NCBI RefSeq assembly: GCF_019753045.1
Contig: NZ_JAIELN010000015.1
Coordinates: 1-37,119, forward strand
DNA from: Hyphomicrobium sp.
GTDB taxonomy: Bacteria > Pseudomonadota > Alphaproteobacteria > Rhizobiales > Hyphomicrobiaceae
Reading direction: 5' to 3'
Length of the DNA stretch: 37,119 nucleotides
Under the pieces are notes generated by a model, which worked only from the letters and a program-made list of their open reading frames with translations, did not search any database and was not told where the DNA came from. The translations under genes and the position numbers were made by a program. Of the stretch, positions 1 through 6,678 are shown in pieces. The number at the start of each line of letters is the position of its first letter. Within the stretch, counting starts at the first letter, position 1.

Positions 1-978
1 CTGACGGAAAGCGGATTATCGATCACGGAGTGGCAGCCGCTTCTCGGCGCATTCCCGCCGCTCACCGAAGCCGATTGGATGACGGCCTTCGAGAAATACA
101 AGCTGATCCCTCAGTACACGGCGTTGAACCACGGCATGTCGCTCGAGGAGTTCAAATTCATTTATTGGTGGGAGTGGAGCCACAGGCTTCTTGGACGCCT
201 CATCGGCGTCGTTTTCGCTTTGCCGCTCGTATTCTTCTGGTGGACCGGCCGGCTCGATCGCGGGACGGGAATGAAGTTCCTTGGCATCCTCGCTCTCGGC
301 GCGCTTCAAGGTGCCATCGGCTGGTACATGGTGAAGTCGGGTTTGAGCGACCGCATCGAAGTCAGCCAGTATCGTCTCGCCTTGCATCTCACGACGGCCT
401 TCATGATCCTGGGCCTGCTTGTCTGGCTCGCGCTCGATGAGTGGCCGGCCGAGCCGTACGTCACAGGCGAAATTGCAACGCCGCTCATAAAGCGGATGGC
501 TTCGATCATCGTCGCCGCTGTTCTCGTGCAAGTGGTTCTCGGAGCGTTCGTCGCGGGCCTCAGAGCCGGGCTCATTTACAATACGTGGCCGACGATGGAC
601 GGGCAGTGGTTCCCGAGCGACTATTGGATCAACCCCGCATACCTAAGCTTTTTTGAAGGCCATGCCGCCGCTCAGTTCAACCACCGCTTGGTGGCCTACC
701 TCGTCACCGCACTCGTGCTGGTGCAAGTCTGGTTGACCTATCGGACGCCCGTCGACGACCGCATTCGCCTCAGTGCGCTTTGGCTCGGCGGCGCGGTCAT
801 TCTCCAGGCCGTGCTTGGCATCGCGACGCTTCTCGCGCACGTGCCGCTTCATCTCGGTCTATTGCATCAGGCTGGCGGAGCGGTCGTACTCACGGCGGCA
901 GTTGTGCACCTTTATGCGACGCGGCGAGCGGGAATAGTGCCGCGAGATTTCTCTAGTCGAGGCCGAGCATCGGCTTAG
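1..978 (+). CDS. ctaA: Heme A synthase (COX15/CtaA type), 5' end cut by window
   Basis: The frame is open from base 1, so the true start lies upstream; the visible part is about 325 residues. The protein converts heme O to heme A in the inner membrane for aa3-type cytochrome oxidases. The opening LTESGLSITEW...FEKYKLIPQY segment is characteristic of alphaproteobacterial CtaA, followed by an IYWWEWSHRLLGR segment with a putative heme-ligand His, several hydrophobic helices, then QFNHRLVAYL and LLHQAGGAVVL with two further conserved His. Family assignment rests on these motifs and the membrane pattern. It converges on argC and ends about 80 bases before it. A 17-base stretch at its 3' end is nearly repeated at the 3' end of argC. 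Confidence 0.95.
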   Translation: MTESGLSITEWQPLLGAFPPLTEADWMTAFEKYKLIPQYTALNHGMSLEEFKFIYWWEWSHRLLGRLIGVVFALPLVFFWWTGRLDRGTGMKFLGILALGALQGAIGWYMVKSGLSDRIEVSQYRLALHLTTAFMILGLLVWLALDEWPAEPYVTGEIATPLIKRMASIIVAAVLVQVVLGAFVAGLRAGLIYNTWPTMDGQWFPSDYWINPAYLSFFEGHAAAQFNHRLVAYLVTALVLVQVWLTYRTPVDDRIRLSALWLGGAVILQAVLGIATLLAHVPLHLGLLHQAGGAVVLTAAVVHLYATRRAGIVPRDFSSRGRASA

Positions 979-1016
979 CCGGCAATCATCCGCGCGGAGA
1001 GGGAAGAGCTTGAATT

Positions 1017-1039
1017 CCCCTCCCCTTGGCGGGGAGGGG
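1017..1039. terminator. Perfect 9-bp hairpin between convergent ctaA and argC
   Basis: CCCCTCCCC and GGGGAGGGG pair perfectly around a 5-base loop. It lies between two convergent genes, so a bidirectional terminator is likely, but neither side has a run of T, so it may act only as a 3'-end stabiliser. Confidence 0.5.
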
Positions 1040-1055
1040 TCAGCGGTCGGGTGCT

Positions 1056-2006
1056 CTAATTTAGGCCGAGCATCAGCTTGATGTTCTGAACTGCTGCCCC
1101 CGCGGCGCCCTTGCCGAGATTGTCCAGCCGCCCGACGAGCACGGCCTGATTGAGTTCGGGCTTTCCGAAGACGAAAATTTCGAGCCGGTCGGTGCCGTTC
1201 AAGGCTTCCGCTTCAAGCCGACCGGCCTTTGCGGCAGGGCCTGTAACGACGCTCACGAGTTCCGCCGATTTATAGTAATCCGCGAGCACGGCTTCGATAT
1301 CGGCGAGGCTCGGGCGGCCGCTCAGCGTATCGAGGTGCAGCGGCACGGATACGAGCATGCCCTGACGGAAGTTGCCGACGCTCGGCACGAAGATCGGCCG
1401 GCGCGTCAGGCCCGAATACTTCTGCAGCTCCGGAACGTGCTTGTGCTCGAGACCGAGGCCATAAAGCTCGAACCGCGGCGCCGTTCCAGCCTCGTAGGCT
1501 TCGATCATGGTCCGGCCGCCGCCCGAATATCCCGACACCGCGTTGACGGTGATGGGGTAATCCGGCTCGATGATACCCGCCTCGACGAGAGGCCGAATGA
1601 GCGCGATCCCGCCCGTCGGATAACAACCGGGGTTGGCGACGCGAGCCGCAGTTCTAATGGCGTCGGCCTGCCCGGGCGCCATCTCGGCGAAGCCGTAAAC
1701 CCAGCCGTCGGCAACGCGATGGGCGGTCGAGGCGTCGACGATCTTCGGAGCATTCGGGCCAAGCTCGTTGGCAAGCGCCACGGTTTCCCGAGCCGCGTCG
1801 TCTGGCAGACAAAGCACGACGAGATCGACATTGCTCAGCATTTCGGCGCGTGCGGCGCGGTCCTTCCGCTTCGCCGGGTCGATGCTCTTGACGTCGATAG
1901 CCGTAACGCCTGCGAGCCGCTCGCGGATTTCGAGACCCGTCGTGCCGGCCTCGCCGTCGATGAAGACGCTCGCAAGTTTGGTTTTCGTTGCTGCCATTGC
2001 CGTCAT
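1056..2006 (-). CDS. argC: N-acetyl-gamma-glutamyl-phosphate reductase, type 2
   Basis: Third step of arginine biosynthesis: NADPH-dependent reduction of N-acetylglutamyl phosphate to the semialdehyde, in the cytoplasm. The N-terminus has the short type-2 signature (FIDGEAGTTGLEI) and the catalytic cysteine sits in ANPGCYPTGG. I chose the ATG at 2006 (316 residues), which follows the terC stop directly and has TTTGGCGG upstream; ATG at 1997 is also possible, and the frame stays open to an ATG at 2030 inside terC. It is the last gene of the leftward group rplM-rpsI-terC-argC; close linkage of argC to rpsI is common in this order of bacteria. Confidence 0.93.
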   Translation of the reverse strand: MTAMAATKTKLASVFIDGEAGTTGLEIRERLAGVTAIDVKSIDPAKRKDRAARAEMLSNVDLVVLCLPDDAARETVALANELGPNAPKIVDASTAHRVADGWVYGFAEMAPGQADAIRTAARVANPGCYPTGGIALIRPLVEAGIIEPDYPITVNAVSGYSGGGRTMIEAYEAGTAPRFELYGLGLEHKHVPELQKYSGLTRRPIFVPSVGNFRQGMLVSVPLHLDTLSGRPSLADIEAVLADYYKSAELVSVVTGPAAKAGRLEAEALNGTDRLEIFVFGKPELNQAVLVGRLDNLGKGAAGAAVQNIKLMLGLN

Positions 2007-2007
2007 A

Positions 2008-2769
2008 TTAACCGCCAAACAAGAGGCCAAGCCGATGCTTGATGCCCTGGATGATCGTTTCCGAACAACCGATGCCGTAGGTCTCGCAGAAGATGCGATG
2101 GCTGTCGCGATAGATCATATCGGCTGCCACGTAGAGAATGATAACGAGGCCAATCCAGGCAATCCAAGGATACTTCGCGAGAAGCTTGGCGATAAACGTC
2201 GAGGCGACGGCCATCAGGATGATGGCGAAACCGAGCCCGATGACCAGGACCAGCGTGGATTCGCCCGCCGCACCCGCAACCGCCAGCACGTTGTCGAGCG
2301 ACATCGAGAGGTCGGCCAGGATGATCGTCCAAAGCGCACTCCAGAAGCTCGTCTCGTTGGGATGAGGGACATTGGAGGCGAGGTTCTTTTCCACCTCATG
2401 GATCGAGTGCGTGTCCGCCTCGACGATCTGCTTGTACATCTTCCAGCAGACGAACAGCAGAAGAATGCCGCCGGCCAGCGTCAGGCCGATCACCTGCAGC
2501 ATCTGTTGTGCGATGCTCGAGAAGATGATCCTGAGGAGAACCGCCCCGAGGATGCCCCAGAAGATCACCTTGGCCCGCATGGATTTTTCAACCCGCGAAG
2601 CCGCCATGCCGACGACGATCGCGTTGTCGCCCGCGAGCGTCAGGTCGATCATCAGGATGTTGAAGAGTGCGACGGCATGCGTGCGCCACCAATGGGGCGA
2701 TACGAGATAGCCGATGTCCGTAACGAGTGTCGAATACAGCTCATGCAAGCCGTTCAGAAGCCAATCCAT
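2008..2769 (-). CDS. TerC family integral membrane protein (YjbE-like)
   Basis: A 253-residue polytopic membrane protein. Two acidic helix motifs typical of TerC, DLTLAGDNAIVVG (about residue 42) and DLSMSLDNVLAVA (about residue 153), sit in hydrophobic segments; TerC-family proteins are linked to metal efflux (often Mn) and tellurite resistance, though the substrate cannot be read from sequence. The middle has a hydrophilic loop (about residues 113-140). The start has GGGAT/CGGGAT upstream. It is placed between rpsI and argC and abuts argC by one base, so it is probably co-transcribed with argC. The gap to rpsI holds a strong terminator hairpin, so it likely has its own promoter. Confidence 0.9.
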   Translation of the reverse strand: MDWLLNGLHELYSTLVTDIGYLVSPHWWRTHAVALFNILMIDLTLAGDNAIVVGMAASRVEKSMRAKVIFWGILGAVLLRIIFSSIAQQMLQVIGLTLAGGILLLFVCWKMYKQIVEADTHSIHEVEKNLASNVPHPNETSFWSALWTIILADLSMSLDNVLAVAGAAGESTLVLVIGLGFAIILMAVASTFIAKLLAKYPWIAWIGLVIILYVAADMIYRDSHRIFCETYGIGCSETIIQGIKHRLGLLFGG

Positions 2770-2871
2770 CGTATCCCGAATCCCTCATAGCGACGGCCTA
2801 GCCGCGCTGGCACATGGAGCCGTATGTGGCACTGGGGCGGCAGGTCCGCAACCCGTCTGCAACACGAAATG

Positions 2872-2900
2872 AAACAGCCCGCCGGTTGGGCGGGCTGTTT
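2872..2900 (-). terminator. Intrinsic terminator after rpsI
   Basis: A perfect 12-bp stem (arms 2872-2883 and 2889-2900) with a 5-base loop lies 24 bases beyond the rpsI stop. The stem is GC-rich in its core and ends in A/T runs on both sides, so it could work in either direction; for rpsI the outer arm supplies TTT. Confidence 0.8.
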
Positions 2901-2924
2901 TTTGTCTCAGTGTATCCGAAGCGG

Positions 2925-3404
2925 TTAGCGCTTCGAGAACTGGAAGGACTTGCGCGCCTTGACCTTGCCGTACTTCTTACGTTCAACGACGCGGCTGTCG
3001 CGGGTCAGGAAGCCCTGCTTCTTCAGGACACCACGAAGGTCCGGCTCATAATAGGTGAGCGCCTTCGAGATGCCGTGACGAACCGCACCGGCCTGACCCG
3101 AAAGTCCGCCGCCTGCGACCGAAATACGAATGTCGTATTGCGTCGAGCGGTTGGCGAGGTTGAGCGGCTGCTGCAAAAGCATCTGCAGCACGGGACGGGC
3201 GAAATAAGCCTTGAAGTCCTTGTTGTTGACCGTGATGAGGCCCTTGCCGGGCTTCAGCCAGACGCGGGCAACGGCGTTCTTCCGCTTGCCGGTTGCGTAA
3301 GCGCGGCCAAGCTTGTCGAGCTTCTGCGTCCGGACAGGCGCTGCCTGCGGCTCGGCGCCCTTGACGGTGGCAAGATCGGCCAGGGTCTTTGTTTCAGTAG
3401 CCAT
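2925..3404 (-). CDS. rpsI: 30S ribosomal protein S9
   Basis: 159 residues; a core component of the small subunit whose C-terminal tail reaches the P-site tRNA. The signature [21 protein letters not shown], the [15 protein letters not shown] segment and the basic C-terminal end RKSFQFSKR are all present. The roughly 30-residue N-terminal extension before the core is usual in alphaproteobacteria. It starts 5 bases after the rplM stop, so the two form one transcription unit. Confidence 0.98.
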   Translation of the reverse strand: MATETKTLADLATVKGAEPQAAPVRTQKLDKLGRAYATGKRKNAVARVWLKPGKGLITVNNKDFKAYFARPVLQMLLQQPLNLANRSTQYDIRISVAGGGLSGQAGAVRHGISKALTYYEPDLRGVLKKQGFLTRDSRVVERKKYGKVKARKSFQFSKR

Positions 3405-3409
3405 GGATC

Positions 3410-3871
3410 TCAGACCCTCACATTCTTACGGTTGAGCTTCGCGACATCGAGCTTTTCCGGGTTCTGCGCCTCATGGGGATGCGCGCCGCCCTTATAAACT
3501 CGGAGGTTGCGCATGATCTCACGATGCAGAGGACCGCGTGCGAGCATGCGCTCGACGGCCTTCTCGATGATCCGCTCGGGATGCTTGCTGTCGAGGATCT
3601 GGCGCGGCGTGCGCTCTTTGATGCCGCCCGGATAGCCGGTGTGCCGGTAATAGACTTTGTCTTCACGCTTGGCGCCGGTGAAGACGACCTTCTCGGCGTT
3701 GATGACGACGATGTTGTCGCCGCAATCGACGTGAGGCGTGTAAATCGGTTTGTGTTTGCCCTTGAGGCGCGTCGCGATGAGAGCAGCAAGTCGGCCGACA
3801 ACGAGCCCTTCGGCGTCGATGAGAACCCACTTCTTCTCCACCGTGGCCGGCTTGGCGACATAGGTAGACAT
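3410..3871 (-). CDS. rplM: 50S ribosomal protein L13
   Basis: 153 residues, an early-assembling large-subunit protein. The [18 protein letters not shown] motif, [16 protein letters not shown] and the [15 protein letters not shown] segment are diagnostic. The start is fixed by AAGGAG at 3880-3885, 8 bases upstream. First gene of the leftward operon with rpsI. Confidence 0.98.
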   Translation of the reverse strand: MSTYVAKPATVEKKWVLIDAEGLVVGRLAALIATRLKGKHKPIYTPHVDCGDNIVVINAEKVVFTGAKREDKVYYRHTGYPGGIKERTPRQILDSKHPERIIEKAVERMLARGPLHREIMRNLRVYKGGAHPHEAQNPEKLDVAKLNRKNVRV

Positions 3872-4044
3872 TATTGAAGCTCCTTGGCGGATGGCTGCGC
3901 ACGCTTCAAACGTCTACTGCGCGCTGCATTCCGAGAAGCGGCGTGCATACGCGAAAACACGAGCGCGAAGCAAGAAGAATTTTCATTCGCCAGGAATATT
4001 GTTCAGAATCAATGAATTAGCTTGTGTGGTAATATTCTACCGCC
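3872..4044 (-). promoter_or_regulatory. rplM leader and presumed promoter region
   Basis: 173 bases separate the rplM start from the left edge of transposon 1. The Shine-Dalgarno site (AAGGAG) is clear; an A/T-richer stretch at about 3970-4040 is the likely promoter area, but I find no convincing -35/-10 pair. The transposon has cut this region off from whatever lay upstream. Confidence 0.4.
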
Positions 4045-4052
4045 AAGGGTCA
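4045..4052. repeat. Target-site repeat, copy 1 (left of element 1)
   Basis: AAGGGTCA, one mismatch from the AAAGGTCA copies at 6569 and 9593. It directly precedes the left inverted repeat of element 1. IS1595 elements are known to make 8-bp target duplications. Confidence 0.75.
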
Positions 4053-4076
4053 GAGGATTGTCGGCTTTACAAACCC
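4053..4076 (+). repeat. Left inverted repeat of element 1
   Basis: Begins GAGGATTGTCGGC and matches the reverse complement of 6545-6568 except at positions 3, 8 and 16. Position 16 lies in what is the -35 box (TTGACA) at the right end; here it reads TTTACA. Confidence 0.8.
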
Positions 4077-4130
4077 AAGCGGGTTTTCAACCTCCGAGCG
4101 CATGGAGGCCGCCCGATGACAGGCGCAGCC

Positions 4131-4310
4131 TTAGCGTTTGGAAGAGGGCTTCTTGGCTGGTGTCGGCTTTGCTGGCGCAGCCTTGGCTATCGCACCCAGG
4201 GCGCGGTCAAAAGCTTCTGGCCGGTCGTCAGTTTCAAGTTCACGCGCTTTGTCGATGAACTTCTGGCGTTGGGTGCGTGTGTCGGGCTCTGCGGCTTTGG
4301 GTTTGCTCAT
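4131..4310 (-). CDS. Small basic cargo protein of element 1 (59 aa)
   Basis: A 59-residue open frame from ATG at 4310. It begins MSKPKAAEP and ends in a Lys/Ala/Pro-rich tail. I believe it is real because element 2 encodes a similar 53-residue protein on the same strand: both share the pattern R..Q...F...A followed by F..A(L/M)..IA.A and a basic C-terminus. No function is known to me; size and charge would fit a nucleic-acid-binding or transposase accessory protein, which is a guess. Its start is 43 bases from the divergent nuclease-like gene. The Shine-Dalgarno is weak. Confidence 0.7.
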   Translation of the reverse strand: MSKPKAAEPDTRTQRQKFIDKARELETDDRPEAFDRALGAIAKAAPAKPTPAKKPSSKR

Positions 4311-4353
4311 GGCTTAAGTCTACACTGGTTCGTGGCGTGCCGGGAGGTGTGCC

Positions 4354-5532
4354 ATGAATGAACCTGGGTATGCGCCCCTTATTCCAAGCCTTCCTGAGGG
4401 AGTGGCGATCCTCCGATGGCTTGCGCTCGGTGCTGAACTGCGCCTTAGCGATAAAGGCTGGTACTTCTCAGATACAAAACCTGCGCATTGGAAATCGATC
4501 ACGTTTGCAAAATCTTCGCTACAATCCTTGCAAGAAGACCATCTAATTGAATGGCTGCTAGAGGACGGATTCGCCTCTCAGGAAGAAGCGGGCACGAAAA
4601 TTGGCATCGTCGAGCGCGGCAAGCGCTTCCTATCGAAGATCGATTTTTCAAGACGGCACTTTGGAGGCTCGATGTTAAGCCCCCAAAAGAGAACAGTCTT
4701 GGCCGAATTAATAGCAGACACAAAGCAGGAAAATCCGAGCGATGACTACTTCACTGTTGCTCAGATCGTCGCCCAAAAACTCTTGATCGTCATCTTCGGC
4801 CACGACTGGCACCAGCGACACATAGTTGCCGACCGTGCCCCAACCAACTTTTTCAGGAATGCCGGGACCAGCGACCGAGATAATACGACTGGCGGAATGA
4901 GAGTTATCCAACTCGCCGAGATGATCATGAATCTTCAAGATGTTCCTGGTCTCGAGAAGAGCGTTGAGATGATAAGGGACGGCGACATCGAAAGCGGCTT
5001 TGCAGAGATTGAGGTCGGTCGGCTTTTGCATGTGAACGATTGTGATTTTCGCTTCGTTGTTCCGAGGGGAACGAAGGGCGACGACTATGATCTTGAGATC
5101 ATGTTCCAAGAATCGACTGTCTGCGGCGAAACAAAATGCAAAATCGAAAGCTCGCAGATGTCCGAGAAGGGACTGATGAACGCTTTGAGGGCTGCGCGAG
5201 GACAACTTCCGGCAGACAAACCTGGAATTATTTTTGCCGCTATTCCTCAGACGTGGAACGAGCCGGTTGCCGAGCTAGGTCCCTTCCTGAAGACGGTAGC
5301 AGAGAAGTTTCTTCAGGGTACGCAGCGCGTCGTTGCAATCAAGTTTTATACGAGCGCATTGCTTGCTACGGAGACAACGTGGGCGCCCAGAGTGTTTCTG
5401 TTAGAAGTGAATAATCCAAAGCACCGCTTCGATACAAATGCGAATTATGACATCTTTGCCGAGATGGATAAGATGCCGGATCACTGGGTCAGCCTACTCG
5501 ACGAATGCTCCAAAACAGAAGAGGAAGTCTAA
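4354..5532 (+). CDS. PD-(D/E)XK nuclease-like cargo protein of element 1
   Basis: 392 residues; start supported by GGGAGG six bases upstream. I do not recognise a named family. The N-terminal ~95 residues look like a winged-helix region (LRWLALG..., LSDKGWYF..., GIVERGKRFL). In the C-terminal half a pattern fits the restriction-endonuclease fold: an acidic helix (E213-E220, IESGFAEIEVGRLL), D246 in YDLEI and E259-T-K261 in CGETKCK, then a helix and a hydrophobic strand (PGIIFAAIP). This is the classical D...ExK arrangement, so a nuclease or a decayed one is the best reading. It converges with the transposase, 9 bases apart. Restriction or element defence is possible; no methylase partner is seen. 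Confidence 0.75.
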   Translation: MNEPGYAPLIPSLPEGVAILRWLALGAELRLSDKGWYFSDTKPAHWKSITFAKSSLQSLQEDHLIEWLLEDGFASQEEAGTKIGIVERGKRFLSKIDFSRRHFGGSMLSPQKRTVLAELIADTKQENPSDDYFTVAQIVAQKLLIVIFGHDWHQRHIVADRAPTNFFRNAGTSDRDNTTGGMRVIQLAEMIMNLQDVPGLEKSVEMIRDGDIESGFAEIEVGRLLHVNDCDFRFVVPRGTKGDDYDLEIMFQESTVCGETKCKIESSQMSEKGLMNALRAARGQLPADKPGIIFAAIPQTWNEPVAELGPFLKTVAEKFLQGTQRVVAIKFYTSALLATETTWAPRVFLLEVNNPKHRFDTNANYDIFAEMDKMPDHWVSLLDECSKTEEEV

Positions 5533-5541
5533 CGCTTCCCC

Positions 5542-6498
5542 TTATGTTTTGGCGGTCGACTCTCTGTCAGGCTGTCGATACGTCAACCGCTTGCCCTTGA
5601 TACCCAGGAGCGCTTTCACGGTCCGCTCGGCATCGTCAACGCCAAGCTTCACGCGATTGCTATAGCGGAAATCGAATTCCGCCAAATACCGGTGCAAGTG
5701 CTTTTCTGAACAGTGCTGATAAACGCCCTTCATTCCCCGCTTGAAGATCGAGAAGTAGCCTTCAATCGTGTTCGTGTGGATCTCGCCACGGCCGTACTGA
5801 CCAGCCGAGTGATTGACGAACGCGTGTAGGAATTCCTTGTCCAGGTTGCGGTAAACGCCGGCATCGTCCGTGATCACCTTCGCCTCTTGTGCAAGGTTCT
5901 CGCGAATGATCGGCAGAATGTTCTGCTGGTTCGCTTCGTCGATGTGGAAGCTGCGGGCTTCGCCGTCGCGGCTGACGAGCGTCAGGATGGCGCGCTTGTG
6001 CGCCGTACCAGCCTTGCGGACCTTGCCCTTGTTGCCGATGAACGTTTCATCGATCTCCACGATCGAGCCGCCGCCGCCCATCGGAGGCAGCAAGCCGCCA
6101 GAGCGCATCGCTTCGCGAATGCGGTGGCTCATGAACCAAGCGGCCTCGTAGTTGATCTCCAAGGTGCGGTGCAGCTGATGGCTCGAAATGCCCTTCTTGG
6201 ACGAGCACATCAAATGCACGCCCTGGAACCACTTGTGCAGCGGGATGTGGCTGGACTCGAAAACCGTGCCGACCCGGACCGTGAACTGCTTCCGGCAATG
6301 GCCGCACTTCTTGAGACCCGGACGCTCGACGCCTTCCGGGTTTTTCTTGCTCGGCTTCGTACGGACGCCGCTCAACTTATAGATGCGCTCGTTGCCGCCG
6401 CAGTGGGGGCAAACCGGGCCGTTCGGCCAGATTAGGCTCTCCAGCTTTTCGAAAGCCGCAGTTTCGTCGTGGAAATGAGCCTGATTGAGCACCGACAT
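5542..6498 (-). CDS. tnp: IS1595-family transposase (element 1)
   Basis: 318 residues. N-terminal zinc ribbon with C30-x2-C33 and C65-x2-C68, then HRTLEINYEAAWFMSHRIREAM, then the catalytic core of the ISXO2/IS1595 type: D150 (VEIDETF), D211/D212 (VITDDAG), and N243/E246 in the HTNTIEGYFSIFKRG block. All expected acidic residues are present, so it looks active. It is clearly homologous to the second transposase at 8622-9527, especially in the core, but not a recent copy: the zinc-ribbon loop and both ends differ. Translation starts after a sequestered Shine-Dalgarno (see hairpin). Confidence 0.95.
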   Translation of the reverse strand: MSVLNQAHFHDETAAFEKLESLIWPNGPVCPHCGGNERIYKLSGVRTKPSKKNPEGVERPGLKKCGHCRKQFTVRVGTVFESSHIPLHKWFQGVHLMCSSKKGISSHQLHRTLEINYEAAWFMSHRIREAMRSGGLLPPMGGGGSIVEIDETFIGNKGKVRKAGTAHKRAILTLVSRDGEARSFHIDEANQQNILPIIRENLAQEAKVITDDAGVYRNLDKEFLHAFVNHSAGQYGRGEIHTNTIEGYFSIFKRGMKGVYQHCSEKHLHRYLAEFDFRYSNRVKLGVDDAERTVKALLGIKGKRLTYRQPDRESTAKT

Positions 6499-6506
6499 GA
6501 CAAAAT

Positions 6507-6526
6507 CCCTTCGATTCTACGAAGGG
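6507..6526 (-). promoter_or_regulatory. Shine-Dalgarno-hiding hairpin of transposase 1
   Basis: On the transposase strand CCCTTCG (6526-6520), loop of 6, CGAAGGG (6513-6507). The 3' arm contains the Shine-Dalgarno AAGGG, 8 bases before the ATG at 6498, so the hairpin would block initiation. The 5' arm lies just after the -10 box, so a transcript from the element's own promoter would lack it. Confidence 0.65.
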
Positions 6527-6555
6527 CTATAGGGCCTTAGGGACGGGTTTGTCAA
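6527..6555 (-). promoter_or_regulatory. Transposase 1 promoter inside the right inverted repeat
   Basis: TTGACA (6555-6550), 17-base spacer, CTATAG (6532-6527). This matches the housekeeping consensus with the CTATAx -10 usual in rhizobia. The -35 is inside the right inverted repeat. The predicted start is around 6520. Confidence 0.65.
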
Positions 6556-6568
6556 GCCGATAATCGTC
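6545..6568 (-). repeat. Right inverted repeat of element 1
   Basis: Reads GACGATTATCGGCTTGAC inward and pairs with 4053-4076 at 21 of 24 positions. Contains the -35 box of the transposase promoter. Confidence 0.8.
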
Positions 6569-6576
6569 AAAGGTCA
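6569..6576. repeat. Target-site repeat, copy 2 (between the elements)
   Basis: AAAGGTCA. It is the only sequence between the two transposons and is shared as right flank of element 1 and left flank of element 2. Confidence 0.85.
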
Positions 6577-6603
6577 GGCGATATTATATTTCCCGTACCC
6601 AAC
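6577..6603 (+). repeat. Left inverted repeat of element 2
   Basis: Begins GGCGATATTATA and matches the right end except at positions 13, 16 and 17, which fall in or next to the -35 box carried only by the right end. Confidence 0.88.
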
Positions 6604-6678
6604 ACAAACGCATGGTGTTAACCTATGAAGACAGGGACACCAAAGCTGCCTAGGTGGCTTGCGAAACGGGGTACAGAC

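Larger units (their letters stand above)
4053..6568. mobile_element. IS1595-family transposon with cargo (element 1)
   Basis: 2516 bp, bounded by imperfect inverted repeats matching at 21 of 24 positions (4053-4076 against 6545-6568) and by 8-bp target repeats. Content: small basic protein (-), PD-(D/E)XK-like protein (+), IS1595-type transposase (-). Its base composition is more A/T-rich than the host genes around it. Its right target repeat is also the left target repeat of element 2. The family and the 8-bp duplication are established knowledge; the exact borders are read from the sequence. Confidence 0.88.

Noticed and set aside
4021-4044. Possible right end of a third IS1595 element left of element 1 (…TACCGCC before AAGGGTCA)
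   Set aside because: Only the last few bases resemble the end of element 2; no -35-like CTTGAC, no transposase and no matching left end were found.
6625-6678. N-terminal 18-residue propeptide on the Ntn-hydrolase candidate (ATG 6625)
   Set aside because: No ribosome site precedes ATG 6625, whereas ATG 6679 has one; kept only as an alternative, since proteasome beta subunits can have propeptides.
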